Below, in pieces: positions 46,721-58,904 of a stretch of 64,000 bases of DNA. Made by a program: the position numbers and the translations under genes. A model generated the notes under the pieces. The model was not told the DNA's origin. It made no database searches and saw only the letters and a list, made by a program, of their open reading frames with translations. The DNA is from Pempheris klunzingeri (taxonomy: Eukaryota; Chordata; Actinopteri; Acropomatiformes; Pempheridae), in NCBI RefSeq assembly GCF_042242105.1, contig NC_092027.1:13326221-13390220 (forward strand), read 5' to 3'. Within the stretch, counting starts at the first letter, position 1. Every line of letters begins with the position of its first letter.

Positions 46721-49700
46721 GTGAGTTGAATCCTAAACAGGAATGACCCATTAGTCTGAAAGTGACCAATGGAATTTAATGGCCTCAGTTGACAAAAAAT
46801 GTTGTCTAGCAAATCACTTGTTTGTTTTTTTTTTTATTGGTTGCTATTTCCTTTGAGGTCCCAGCCAAAGCACACATGTATCTCTGGCCTGGAAAGCTGC
46901 ATGGAGCTGATAGCTGTGCTACAACTGTGTCAGGGATAGATGACTCAATAGAGATTAAGTTGAGCTCTTTACTGCCATCAGTTTTTCACTGACAGTTTGA
47001 AACAAGGATGATGTCTCTCATGATGCATTGCAGAGCTTATTGATGCTGTTGTAAGCAGCTCTCTGCCTGAATGGATTTATCCCATCCAGAGTTGTTGTCC
47101 ACAGCTATTCTCAGCTCAGCCCTGTGATAAAGCACAGAATATAATGTCTTTTATTAGTAGTTTCTCCTTCCGCCTTTGCCTTACCCCTCACTGGATCTCA
47201 CGCTAATAAAACCCAGATGTGGTATCCATCAGTGTGGTGAGAGGCATCATTTGGGTAAGTGTTTGTTTTTGATGCCCTGCAGTGTCCCAGTTAAGCATAG
47301 ATCCTCTTTAGCAGTAGATTCATGATTACGCCTATGGATACATTTGCTAAATTGCTGGCATTAAACATGTCATGCTAAATCCTCCAAATTGGACTTCTAA
47401 ACTACAGACAGAAAAATTAATCTCAGAGGTTGCACCGCTGAAACTGGAATAAACCATTTTACCAAGCGAGGTGCCTGCATAACCAAAGGAAGAGTGATAA
47501 GATGCTTTGATCTTCTCTCCGGGCTGCCAGGAAAGTGAAACCCTGTGCTTTTGCAAGGACAACGTTCAAACAAGAGAAATCATTATCAGTTTTCCAGCGT
47601 AATAGCATTCTGTGGTCGCATTTTGTGGAAAGTTTGTGTCACTTTTATGACATGAGGGGCTTTGTGCTGGCAGAGTGACATTTTTTGACAAGTGCACAAT
47701 CCTTTTCTTTTGCCAGAAACTTTTGGCGTTCTGATGACTGGTTGTGCACCTGGCATAAGTGTTAATGAGTTAGCAGGGAACTCCCGTGCCTCTCTATTCA
47801 CCTGCTCACGCCATGATTCAAGAGTCAGTCGTGCTACTTGTTTTTTGGATGATATGGCTCAGCGCCTTTGCTGTAATAGTTTGAGAAATACATTTATACA
47901 CATATAGCTGAGGTGTGAATGACGGTTATCCTGTTGTCAAACTGTCCCAAGTGTGCTACCATGTATATTTGGCTTTATGCCTAGCAAGAAGGGAAGCCAA
48001 TGTGTTATGTGCTCTCAAGGTAAGGTGGTGATATGCGTGTTGCAGATCTGTAGCTACTCCATAGTTGCATCAGTTTCCTCCTCGGAGCTGTGCACATGTT
48101 GCTTTTGAAGGAAGGAAAAACAGCTCATTTGATAGTTGTGGGTTGAACCTCTGGCTGCAAAATTACAAGTGAGTCAGCATGTGCCAATGGTTACACTTTC
48201 TAAGTGCTGAACGCCACTGATCTATAAAAATAGAGCTCACAGAAAAAACTTTGGCCGTTTCTCTTTCTCATGTTTCTCTCTCTCTCTCTCTCTCTCCACT
48301 CATTCTTTTGCTGTCATTCTCTCCAGGTTTTACTTTCCAGTTTTTCACTTTCATTTTTATCCAGTGTTGCCCCTGTCCCCTCTCTGTGTTCCGAGCTCTT
48401 CGTCTCTGTTTGTTCAAGTTTCTGTGGTCTCTCCCAGAGCACTGCTGTGGTATGTTGCTCACTGGTGTGATACCCTCCCCGCCCCCATCCATATTTTTGC
48501 GGCTCTTTATTGTTTCAATGACTGCCATCTGGATTAAGACCAGACATCTCCTCCTGCCACAATAGCTGCTGAAGCCCCTCTGGCCATATAACAAAAAAGA
48601 GAATTTCTTGCTTGTATGACTTCATTTCGGATGCTGTTGCTTTTTAATAAATATGTCCTGTACATGTGTACTGTTGCTTATGTCAACTCTCTCTGTCTCC
48701 CCCACCTCCTCCCCCCCACCCCGCCCGCATGCACGCACAAACATACCTCAGATGCCGAAGTAAGAAGTTTAACTACCGACGTTTACCAACCACTTCTGTG
48801 ATCATAGCCTTCTACAACGAGGCCTGGTCCACCCTGCTGAGGACTATTCACAGTGTCCTGGAGACCACACCTGCCATCCTGTTGAAAGAGATCATCCTCA
48901 TTGACGACTACAGCGACCGAGGTCTGACCCTCTACATTAATGAATATACCAATGTCTTGTTTTTTTTCTCTGTAAAAATAAAACGGACCGAAAGAAAAGT
49001 CTTTCTAGCTCAAACACAAAGAGGGGCTGACAGTCTTGGCCTAGTTTAGTAAAGCGGGCAAACAAAACCTCAGTTATGCTTTGATTTTTTTTTTTTTTTC
49101 CACATTGACAGCATACAAGGGAACGAATCAAGCAGAACTCTGCTATTTATAGAAAAAAGATGCTATCTGTGGAGCAGTGAGCAGATAATACCTTTGGATG
49201 TGTTCCAAAAGCAACTAGAAACATCCTCAGAAACCATTCAGGATGTATTCTTCTAATAATGGAATAAGGTGTGGAATAAGAGGTTGGTTTTGTTTCTGGT
49301 TATTTTTAAAAGGTTAATTGTTGAAATGCAGGGATTTTTGATAAAACTGCTACAATCCTTATTAGAAATGAGCAAATTCTTGGAAAAGTAATCGCTTATT
49401 CCATGTTGTCTGTCTCTAGCTCTCTCATCCTCAGTGTGTGTGTCTGTGTGAATATAAGGTTTTGTTTTGACAGCATAATCTTATTTCCAGGGCATTTTGT
49501 ATTCAGTTGATTCGCAAGAATGCAAAACAAGGGGTATTGCATAACCTTTTTGAGTCTTGAACATAGCTGCACAGTGTCAGCATCAATGTAACTCAGGTTT
49601 GAGGTTAAGTATGAGAGTTCGCCCTTGATCTAGATAGTAGCACATGTGATAAAACGGTCTCAGCTCAAAGGTTCGCTTACTTGCTTTTCTGTCCTTTCAG

Positions 49701-52700
49701 CCACATCTTGCGGTCTCCATCCACAAAATGTAATGTGAACTGATTTTTGTGGACTCGCGCTAACTCTGTGAACGATACCGCTTCATGTCAGAAACTGGAT
49801 ATAGGACATGCTGGATGTCTGTCTGTCTTAATGGAATTGGTATTCGGTCCCGGCTTGTCTAGTCTGTGTGTATCGGAGACATTACACCATAATGATTACT
49901 TCAGTGTGCACTGAGCTGCCATGACATCATTTCCTCTCCTCTGACCACCCTGACCAAATGGAATGCTAGACATGCCACTCCCCAACCAGAACGGTTACTG
50001 CAGACAGACAGCGACTGGAGGACTGACAGCTTTCTCTCATGTTTCCAGCTGGGTTGAACAGGGTCCATCTAACATACCGAGCCTTGTATTGACCTCACTT
50101 GTCCTTAGACCATGAGAGGTGGCAGAATGCCACTCATCTGATATTAAAGTTTACTACATAGTAATTCATTCATCACCAAATGGTTCAATGTAATGTATGT
50201 GGTGAAATCATTATTTATTGTTGAATATTTATTGATATTTAATTCTACAGTATTGGACTTACATTCATTAGGTGGCAGGAAATAACTCCAAATGAATGCC
50301 AATTTTGCTTTGTGTCAGCTGGATTTGAAAGCAGACAAATAATGCTTACACATTTGTCACTGATTTGGCAGTGGCTGTGTATGTCTCAGCTTGTTTTGGC
50401 ATTTTTATGTCCTCCAGTGGCCAAAAATCAATAACGGCAGTTTTAAAGAAAGAGAAGTTGCACGTAGGAAGAGGAAATAACATAACGTTGATGCTGCAAA
50501 TCATGATTATGGATGTGTTTGTGTTTTATGAAATATAGGCTACCTGAAATCCCAACTTGCTGACTATATCAGCGATCTGAAACGTGTGCGGCTCATCCGC
50601 ACCAACAAAAGGGAGGGTCTGGTCCGGGCTCGCCTCATTGGTGCCACCTATGCTACAGGTGACGTACTGACATTCCTTGATTGCCACTGTGAATGCGTCC
50701 CTGGATGGATTGAGCCTCTGCTGGAAAGGTGGGTTGACCAAATTAGATGAATAGGAACTTTGTGAAAATCTGAGCTGAAAGAAGCGTTTCGTCCCTGTAC
50801 GATATGAACCAAACAGTTTAATATTTTTTTCTTTTTTCCCTCCTTGGTTTCTGCATGTTATTGGCCGTACGTTGCATTTAGGATTAGTGAGAACACCAGC
50901 ACCATCGTGTGCCCTGTGATCGACACCATTGACTGGAACACCTTTGAATTTTACATGCAAACGGACGAGCCGATGATCGGAGGTTTTGACTGGAGACTCA
51001 CCTTTCAGTGGCACTCAGTCCCCGAAGTGGAACGAAGGAGGCGCAAGTCTCGCATTGATCCCATCAGGTGACAGAATGACACTTCAAGAGGTCTATGATG
51101 ATGTAATACACCTCTCACTGCTAATTTGTCAGTGTGCATGTGATATGTGATAATTCCTTTTTACATTTCCTCCTCTATTACACCCTAAAATGTATGAAAG
51201 GAAAGGCATTACTGCACTTCAACTTTCAACTGTGGGTTGAAAGGTCAAAGTTTGTTGCACTTCATGTGGTCACACCCAAATGCAATGCAAGATTTTGCAT
51301 TATGAGGTCCTGCACTGGTCAGGGTGTGGGCAGAGCATGTGGCAACTACTCTACAGCACCGCAAGCATGATTATCATCTTGGGTATAGTTGCTCTTTAAA
51401 GGCTTCTTTTAATAAGGTGGTTCACATCTTCTAATGGTGGCATATTGAGTAGCTAACTTTGCGTGGGATTAAAAGGAGGGCTAAATTATTTCTGGGCAAT
51501 GAGGTGGAAATGTTGGACAGAAATTTTTCATTATAAAATTCCCTTAATGCCACTGTTTCTCCCAGGTCTCCAACAATGGCAGGTGGATTGTTCGCTGTGA
51601 GCAAGGCTTACTTTGAGTACCTGGGCACATATGACACGGGCATGGAGGTGTGGGGAGGAGAAAACCTGGAGCTCTCCTTCAGGGTGAGTTCGGTTCCCCT
51701 TCAGTGAGTAGAGCCACTACTTTTCTATTGTGATGCCACTCAGTAATATGAGAACAGAGTACGGCTTTTGAAATAGCCTCGGAAAGAGTGACTAATCTAA
51801 GTTGCTTAGCCACAATCTCTTACTCACAGACATGTTCGTCACTGCGACAAAGAGTAGACAGAAACATTAATAAAATGAGGTTTATTGACATTTCCTTTCC
51901 AAAGATAATATTCTTTTCGTAGGGCGGGCCTCTGATCCTTTGATTCATCCATCTAATAGCAAACAGTCAGTGGGTAGTTGCTGTGAGAGAGACACGTGTC
52001 AGCGTCAGATCACCATGGCTTCTGAAACTGCATCCTGGTATTGGCCGATGCCTTGTTGTGAGATTGGTGTCACTTTTCACTTGTTTGCGTCAATCAAATT
52101 GGCACAGATTTTAGGCTATGTGTGAGTTTGTAGCAGGAGCATGCAAGGGTTGGCAATGCAAATCGTGTGCGCATGATTTATAGTGTATATGTGGTTTCAG
52201 TGTGAAGATAAATGGGCTGTTCCCCCGAGTGATGCGTTATGCATGTGGAAAATAAAATCTTTCTCACTGGGACTTTTTGCCATACATAATTTATGTTTAG
52301 TGAATTGATTTTCAATGCTGTTTTTAGAGTGCTAAAAAATATGGTGCGGGCTAAAATGCCTGGTGAATTAAGATGGAATTAACTGTCATTTAAAGGCTGT
52401 TTGGCTGTGGATAAATGATAATGATTTTGACTTACGTAATTGCAGCATAGCTCAGCCAAGTATTAAGAAGGACTCTGTTAACAACCTTTCATTCTTTTAG
52501 GGGTGTTGCTTTTTCCTTTTTGTTTTTCCATGGTGGAACAACAAGCAATTATACAATGCAAATTTTTACCATCAATCAGGGCTGTTTTCAAATGCGGTCT
52601 TACAACTACAATTTTCATGGTGTGGCTCAAGGTAAAGGGGCTTTGTTCGTCATTCAGAGAGGATAGCACCAGCATAGCACCACTTACCACAAACATTAGA

Positions 52701-55700
52701 ACTGTATTCCTATTAAGATTTGTACCCCCCTTCATGGACACATTTAGGCATATATATGGATAAAAGAATAATAGAATATGTGCACAATGACTGATCCCAT
52801 TCAGAAGATTCTTTTTTTTGCAAATCACTCTATTTGCATCTTAAAAATTGCCTGCTAGTTTATTGGCAGGTCAGTCAAAGCCGAGTGAGAAAAAGCGCTG
52901 TAAATACCAGCGGTAAACTCACTGCCAAAGTTCAGTTAGTTGTTGTGACATATTTCAGTACGAGGCATACAATAAAAATGTACTTGGTTAATGATAACTA
53001 CATCCGTGTAAGTGCTGATTCTCTATCATAACGTGCGTACATAATTTTTAGAGCCCACATGACAAAATTATCAACTGTAACTTAAAGTTAATGCTGCTAT
53101 TTATAAGAGTTCATTCTTGGCTTCCATTATTTAAACATTATTCTTTATGTATTTATCAATATTTGAGCTTGTAGTGAGTACATAAACATAAACATATACT
53201 GTGTACAAGGATTGCGTCAACCGGCTTCAGGGTGTTATTATATAACCACAAAAAGAACCACAAAAACAAGAAATATTGTGAGGTTAAAGGGAACTAAATC
53301 TAATCCAGTATATGTTTATCGTGTGTTTAACCTCCTCAGGTGTGGCAGTGTGGGGGCAGCTTGGAGATTCACCCGTGCTCTCATGTTGGTCATGTGTTCC
53401 CTAAAAAGGCCCCTTATGCGCGGCCCAACTTCCTCCAGAATACCGTACGAGCTGCAGAGGTTTGGATGGACTCTTATAAACAACACTTCTACAACAGGAA
53501 CCCCCCTGCCAAAAAGGTAGGACAGCCACAAATTAAAGGAACCAAGTCTTTAAACAGCGTGTCTCACTAGACGTGCTGCTGTGAGGCTGTTCGTAGGAAT
53601 GGAAGAAGCTGGCCTCAGAATGCTCCATGAATCATAGTTGGACAAATACGTTGTCTAGACACTGAACTCTGTAGTCTGTTACAAGCTTGTTTTTCACTCA
53701 TCTGGTACTAAACCGAGGCCCTGCAGTGATGCCATGTTAGAGCTAGCAGCACCATGTCAAAACGGTACAGAGCAGCTTACCTTTGATGTTAGATTTAGAT
53801 GTTTCATATGGTATGATTCACCTGTTCATGTGTCAACATGTGATGAAACACGGTCTGTCTGACTGGGTCAGGCGTTTGTGTGAGAGGGCGCGCACAAGTG
53901 TGCATGCGGTACGTGTGCTGCGCCTCTCAGGTTCTGAGTATTGGCCACCATCAAAAATTCATGTATCTCCATTTCACCTATCTGCAAAAAGTACATTATT
54001 AATGTCAGGGATCTTTGATCAAACAATAAATTATCTGGTCAGGGGGAGATTGAACACAGCGCTGCCACACCAGATCACCAGCTCCACAGTCATTACGCTG
54101 CTGTCACAATATGTTAACAGCTTGCTGAGATATAGATAATGATATTGTTTTGGAAAAGTACATAATTCTTTTTTTTTTTTTTAAAGTACATTTAGTTACT
54201 TATATTGATTTGATATTCAGTGTTTTAAAAGATGTTCAAACAAATGGTTGGCCTCTTCTCTATCTTCCAGAAGTGACCAGACCTGCCATGAATGTTTTTA
54301 TCCTTGACTTGGAGTTTTATTGTAGAATGGTGTGACTGTATAGAAGCTGCATTGCTCTAATGTTTATCTCAGCAACATTTTCCGCGTGTTCTGATCCTGA
54401 AACACCGGCTGGAGCACTATGTTTGTGACTAAAATAGTTTAGTGTTTCTGGGAAACGCTGTAGTTGCATTCCAAGCTCAGACAATGCAAAGGTATGAGGA
54501 GTGTGAATGTTTTGGACTTTGAGTTGCTTAAGGTGGAGCTCTCCCTTCAGCAAACATAGCTATCTACATACTGCTTCCAGCTATCTACATACTGCTGATA
54601 GCTATGTCAGGACTGTCCAATCAAATGTGCAGGATTCAGCCGTCACATCCAGGATGTGAACTGCTACAGGATGTGACTGTTTTGTTTTAGATACTTTAAA
54701 AACTGAATTCGTTTGGTTGTCTCCTTAATAGCTTTAGCACCCTCCCCTGAAATGAGCAAAATGTATGCATATTATGTGTGTCATATGTTTTCACCCACAG
54801 TCTTGGAAAGATGACATTTTCATTGTGTGCTGACTTTACAGGAAACCTACGGGAATATATCAGAGCGGCTGCTGCTGAGGGAGAGACTGAAATGCAACAG
54901 TTTTGACTGGTATCTGAAGCACATCTACCCTGACTTACATGTACCTGAGGACAGGGGAGGCTGGCATGGTGCTGTGAGTGTCTATCTGTGTTCCACTATT
55001 TATCCTGTTACCTTCAAAGTGCAGCATTAGTGTTTTATTCACACTAAACTCAGATTTTGTGCTCATTTGCAGCAAGAAATGACATTGCTGTCATGTCTTG
55101 CTTTTTTAATTCCATCTACTTTGAGTCTGAAACTGGGTTTTAGACTGTGGCATGAAAGGGGAAAATCCTGTTGAAAGTGAGAACGGTGGACTAAAACAAA
55201 GGCTTTGAAAGCCATTTGGAGTCGGATCAAGATCATTATAATCCAGACACCTGGTGGAGTATCCCATCATAAATGTTTTGCACAAAATTCTTGGTTGGCT
55301 CAATACTGGGTTTTAAAGTGATTATATTTCAGCCACCAAGATATTACCATTGTGTCGAAGGAAAAAAGAAAAATCCCTGAAGGATTTCTTAGGCCTCAAC
55401 ATTCAAAACACCACCATGTTGCCACTTGTTTCATCTTGATGGTGAAGTTTCATGTTTTATGTAAGGAATGGATGCCCACAATACCGTTAATTACATAACC
55501 TGAATATGTGTCTTTTTTCAGAGATAGAAGTACAGACTTCAGGCAAAACTCTGGTTCTGTTTCAAAGTGACATTTTAGACTTCTGTCCTGTATGTGACTT
55601 TACAGTCTGGCATAAAACCAACAAGTCCTCAATAAAGTGCAGCATCTTAATTTTCAGTAATGTTTCTTGGTCTTCTCATGACAGGTGCGTAGCTCAGGGA

Positions 55701-57447
55701 TACACTCAGAGTGTCTGGACTACAACGCTCCAGAGCACAGTCCCACAGGTGCCCACCTTTCTCTGTTCGGCTGCCACGGCCAGGGAGGCAACCAGGTACA
55801 TGAAGCATTTCACACTTTTATTCCATCTTTCTCCAATTCTCTCATGCGCGTATTCTCTCTCGTCACGATCTCACAACCTCTCTTGGCCCAGTGGGAGATG
55901 TATCTTGAAATGTCAACGCTTTCTGCTAACCCCTAAAACGAGCTGCCACAGTTGATTCACACCAGAAAATTGCTCTCTGCTGGTGTGTCCAGCATGACTT
56001 GAATGTAATGAAGGGAAAAACTAAGTTTACCCAAAAATATTGTGCAATTGAATCACAGGTCTTTTTAAACGGAACGCCTGCCAACTCTAGTGATGGATGG
56101 TTTAGCAGCCAGCAGATTATTTGTCTGTGAGGATGTATATTTAATGTTGCAGCCAGACAATAGGCAGAGCTCCTTTCTGTGAATCTCCAACGTGCTTGAT
56201 ATCTCTGATTACCCCACTGATGCACTGCATCAGGTGTCCTCAGTCACAAAAAGCACCATGTGTGACTGAAAATCTATGTTTGAATGGCTCCCCGCTGAAA
56301 CAAAAACCTGAGGGCCCTCCACCTCCTCCCTCCTGCTCCCCCTTCCCTGGCCCACATAAGAACCACGTTCCATTTAAAAGATACATGAGCCTCACAGGCA
56401 GAATGAATGGCACAGCCTGGGTAAATAAGTTTGAAGCCAGACACAGGGGCCCCAAGTGAGTCTTTTATTAGAAACTACCATTACGGGCACCGATGCACCT
56501 GAAAGATGTATGAGAGGTGAAGAGAAGGATGGGGAAGTATGAAGATTGATTACCCGACCCTGCGTTTAACGGGTTGTCCAGGGACTGTTGCATCTTTTGT
56601 CCCGATGAGCCTGGATATTGAAATGACACCAGAGGGGGAGAGTTGGATTTGTTTTCACGTCTGGCTGATTGAGAGGGCCATGGTCCTGTCTTTACTGATG
56701 AAATCTCTCAGCACACACACAGACACACCGTGCAATGGTAGCTTAGCCAGGACTTGATCCCACTGCAGAGTGAGGAAAACATCCTGTAATCCTAGTAGAA
56801 AAAAAACATGCCAAACTACACTATTGAGCTTGTTGTAAGGCTTTTTTAATAAGAGGAGAGATTAAAAGAAAGAGAGATGCACCAAAACAAGGGGTCAATC
56901 TCAGTCACTGCTGCTTTTGCAGTTCAGTTTCCATCCAAAGTACTAAGAAATAAAGTAAACGCATATTTGTGCCGTGCATACAGAGCAAATAACCACATGA
57001 CTACTGTATGTCTTTCCTCTGCTGCAGTACTTTGAATACACGTCTCAAAAGGAGATCCGTTTCAACTCAGTGACAGAACTGTGCGCTGAAGTACTCGAGG
57101 GGCAAACCTCCATCGGGATGAGGCACTGCCCCAGTGATGCGGAGCTCAAACCTCCCAGTATCATCTGGGAGTTCAGAACGGTAGAGGCTCACACACTCAC
57201 ACACGTGCTAACTAACCCCATGTAGACGCCAAGTACCCACCGTCTCACAGGACTAAATTTCACACACATTCATAACCCCACTGCTAATCTAAACTCTCTC
57301 CTTAAATCTTCCCAGGACGGGACCATCTACCACCCTCACTCAGACATGTGCGTGACAGGCTACCGCACACCGGAGGGCCGCGCAGACGCCCAGATGAGGA
57401 GGTGCGTCCCAGGAGACAAAAGCCAGCAGTGGAAGTTTGAGTGGTAG
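46335..57447 (+). CDS. galnt4: GALNT4-type polypeptide N-acetylgalactosaminyltransferase, complete ten-exon gene
   Basis: Exons: 46335-46720, 48752-48921, 50539-50728, 50882-51067, 51566-51683, 53340-53516, 54842-54973, 55685-55795, 57028-57180, 57316-57447. Together they give 1755 nt and 584 aa; human GALNT4 is 578 aa. The enzyme transfers GalNAc from UDP-GalNAc to Ser/Thr of proteins in the Golgi, the first step of mucin-type O-glycosylation. It is a type II membrane protein: signal-anchor about residues 12-30, stem to about 95, GT-A catalytic domain about 125-440, C-terminal ricin-type lectin domain about 450-584. Key residues: DxH at Asp233/His235 (FLDCHCEC), Glu343 in WGGENLE, His368 in [37 protein letters not shown] and RIDPIRSPT are diagnostic of GALNT4 rather than GALNT12 or GALNT1. 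The symbol follows similarity; naming in fish may differ. Confidence 0.93.
46721..48751 (+). other. galnt4-like intron between coding exons 1 and 2
   Basis: 2.0 kb GT-AG intron with a (CT)n run at 48273-48296 and a pyrimidine-rich 3' end. No other element recognised. Confidence 0.8.
48752..48921 (+). CDS. galnt4: galnt4-like exon 2: start of catalytic domain
   Basis: 170 nt coding [16 protein letters not shown], then [12 protein letters not shown] and ILIDDYSDR, the nucleotide-binding start of the GT-A fold. The acceptor is cctcag. The donor is the weak GTCTGA, but the identical exon end in the neighbouring galnt12 confirms it. Confidence 0.9.
48922..50538 (+). other. galnt4-like intron 2
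   Basis: 1.6 kb. The reading frame continues from exon 2 for about 42 codons to a TAG at 49047-49049, so retention of this intron would truncate the enzyme before its DxH motif. Confidence 0.8.
50539..50728 (+). CDS. galnt4: galnt4-like exon 3: DxH motif
   Basis: 190 nt coding residues 186-248, including [14 protein letters not shown] and FLDCHCEC with the manganese-binding Asp233 and His235. Acceptor atatag, donor gtgggt. Confidence 0.95.
50882..51067 (+). CDS. galnt4: galnt4-like exon 4
   Basis: 186 nt coding residues 249-310. It includes [16 protein letters not shown] and [15 protein letters not shown]. Short 153 nt intron before it; donor gtgaca. Confidence 0.95.
51566..51683 (+). CDS. 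galnt4: galnt4-like exon 5: WGGEN motif
   Basis: 118 nt coding residues 311-350. [14 protein letters not shown] and [15 protein letters not shown] form the Gal/GalNAc-T motif with Glu343. Donor gtgagt follows the Arg350 codon, so the next intron is phase 0. Confidence 0.95.
51684..53339 (+). other. galnt4-like intron 5
   Basis: 1.7 kb, AT-rich, nothing recognised beyond its splice sites. Confidence 0.8.
53340..53516 (+). CDS. galnt4: galnt4-like exon 6
   Basis: 177 nt, residues 351-409. [19 protein letters not shown] carries the third metal ligand (His368). [12 protein letters not shown] and RAAEVWMD follow. Acceptor cctcag, donor gtagga, phase 0 at both ends. Confidence 0.95.
53517..54841 (+). 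other. galnt4-like intron 6
   Basis: 1.3 kb with an 18 bp direct duplication at 54558-54596 and a T-run near 54170-54182. Confidence 0.8.
54558..54596. repeat. Perfect 18 bp direct duplication
   Basis: AGCTATCTACATACTGCT occurs at 54558-54575 and again at 54579-54596, a 21 bp period with a 3 bp spacer. Confidence 0.9.
54842..54973 (+). CDS. galnt4: galnt4-like exon 7: end of catalytic domain
   Basis: 132 nt, residues 410-453. [20 protein letters not shown] leads to the [10 protein letters not shown] linker between catalytic and lectin domains. Acceptor tttacag, donor gtgagt. Confidence 0.93.
55685..55795 (+). CDS. galnt4: galnt4-like exon 8: lectin alpha repeat
   Basis: 111 nt, residues 454-490. 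It codes SECLDYN and GCHGQGGNQ, the CLD and GNQ signatures of the ricin-type alpha repeat that binds GalNAc. The carbohydrate-binding Asp is kept. Acceptor atgacag, donor gtacat. Confidence 0.93.
55796..57027 (+). other. galnt4-like intron 8
   Basis: 1.2 kb with no recognised element. Small open frames are not conserved-looking. Confidence 0.8.
57028..57180 (+). CDS. galnt4: galnt4-like exon 9: lectin beta repeat
   Basis: 153 nt, residues 491-541. [15 protein letters not shown], then a degenerate beta repeat (LCAEV) in which the CLD Asp is replaced, as in human GALNT4. Acceptor gctgcag, donor gtagag. Confidence 0.92.
57316..57447 (+). CDS. galnt4: galnt4-like exon 10: lectin gamma repeat and stop
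   Basis: 132 nt with stop. [20 protein letters not shown] and SQQWKFEW complete the gamma repeat; TAG is at 57445-57447. Human GALNT4 ends IWSFEK, so the C-terminus is the same length within one or two residues. Confidence 0.93.
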   Translation, partial: DGTIYHPHSDMCVTGYRTPEGRADAQMRRCVPGDKSQQWKFEW

Positions 57448-58444
57448 GACGACGACGAGAGAAAGTGGCAGGGAACCTCAAGTGACCTTCTTTTACCATA
57501 GTGCAATTACTACAGTCAATGTCTTCTCTTCGCTGCTCCCAATTCTCTCTCTCTCCGAGTCTGCACTCATTTGAATGAGAACGGCGAGCAAATAAAAGGT
57601 GGTGAAAAGTCACTTTAAGCCAACGACTCACCCAATTCAGCGCTTTTATACCCATGTGAATGACTGAGTAAGTGCAGATTGCGGCAGAGTGAATGAGAAT
57701 TGCAAGATGAGGTTTTATTTGGTCTTTTTTTTTTTTTTTATAAAGAGACCGACTGAACTTGAGGCTTTTACTTTTGTGTTGCTTTCATCCAAGTGCCTCT
57801 GCAACCAAAGTGGAGTCCAGCGCACGAAGAAGTGCCTTGCAAAGAGATTGAAGACGAAGCATTTCTGATTTTTAAAAAAAACTGCAAAGCCACACTGCAC
57901 TACAAAACGTTGATGTGCAATTGATATTAATTATTATTGTTAAATCCTCATGCTTGTTTGTTTCAATTGTCAAAAAAATAACCAATTTAAAGACGGGCTG
58001 CTCAAAGATGTGCCAGGAATGTAAGGTCAGCAGCATTTTACCCCAAACCAGCCTCTTCCTGACATGCTCCATCATGTGAGAGGGGAAATGGGGAGAGAGC
58101 GCCGCGGTCATGCTAGTCTGCTTCTCAATTCTATCTCATGTCTGTGGAGCCAGTTTCATGGTGGAATTCTGCCTGAACAAGACTTGAAGCATTCATTAAG
58201 CATTTGTACAAAGTGCAATTTGCCCCAGAGGGCATAGTGGGCTGACAGGAATGTTGTAATCTTTTCTTTCCCGTTTTGTACAATTAAGAATACCCTCTAA
58301 GCTCGTCTGTCACTGTGCCTTTCAAATGGTTTTCATCCCAAAAGAGCTTGTTTGTGCCGAAATGAAACGTGCCAGTGGATGTCAAATTTATTTAGAACTT
58401 TTTAAATGCTAAAACCTAAAACGACACTGGCTTGATGCACTTGA

Positions 58445-58475
<31 letters not shown>

Positions 58476-58904
58476 AGACACAAGAAGCCTTAAAGATAGC
58501 GCCTGTTTAATTTAATCCTTTGACTTGGCTGTGCCAGACTGTTTTATTAAGACTCCTGTTTGTGAACAACTGTACTTGAAATGTCATCACACTCCTGTTT
58601 TTGTTTTCTTTCCCCAGCCGAGCAGCACTCTGTGGTCCTTTTTTTGAAGTCATGAATATAAAATATTCATACTAATCAGTGGATACAGTAGGTAAAAATG
58701 TAAGATGACTTGTGTGTTGTGTTAGCTTTGTAAATAATGTTTTGGTTTAAGGGACCACATTGGGACAGTGCTATCATGAAGAGCTTCTGAAACTACTGAT
58801 GCGGCAAAAGGGATGATGATTACTTGATATGAAGGAGAGGGTGACTGAAATGGGATTGATGTTTTAAGGAAGATTAAAGCTGTTGGGATGATTGAAAGAA
58901 TAAA
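57448..58904 (+). other. galnt4-like 3' UTR
   Basis: Non-coding DNA after the stop. AATAAA occurs at 57591-57596 and again at 58899-58904, allowing a short (about 0.15 kb) or long (about 1.45 kb) 3' UTR. A 23-base T-run lies at 58452-58474. Confidence 0.5.

Noticed and set aside
46335..57447. Assignment of the first GALNT gene as galnt1, as the synteny would suggest
   Set aside because: Catalytic-domain motifs ([29 protein letters not shown]) and the lectin domain match GALNT4, not GALNT1.
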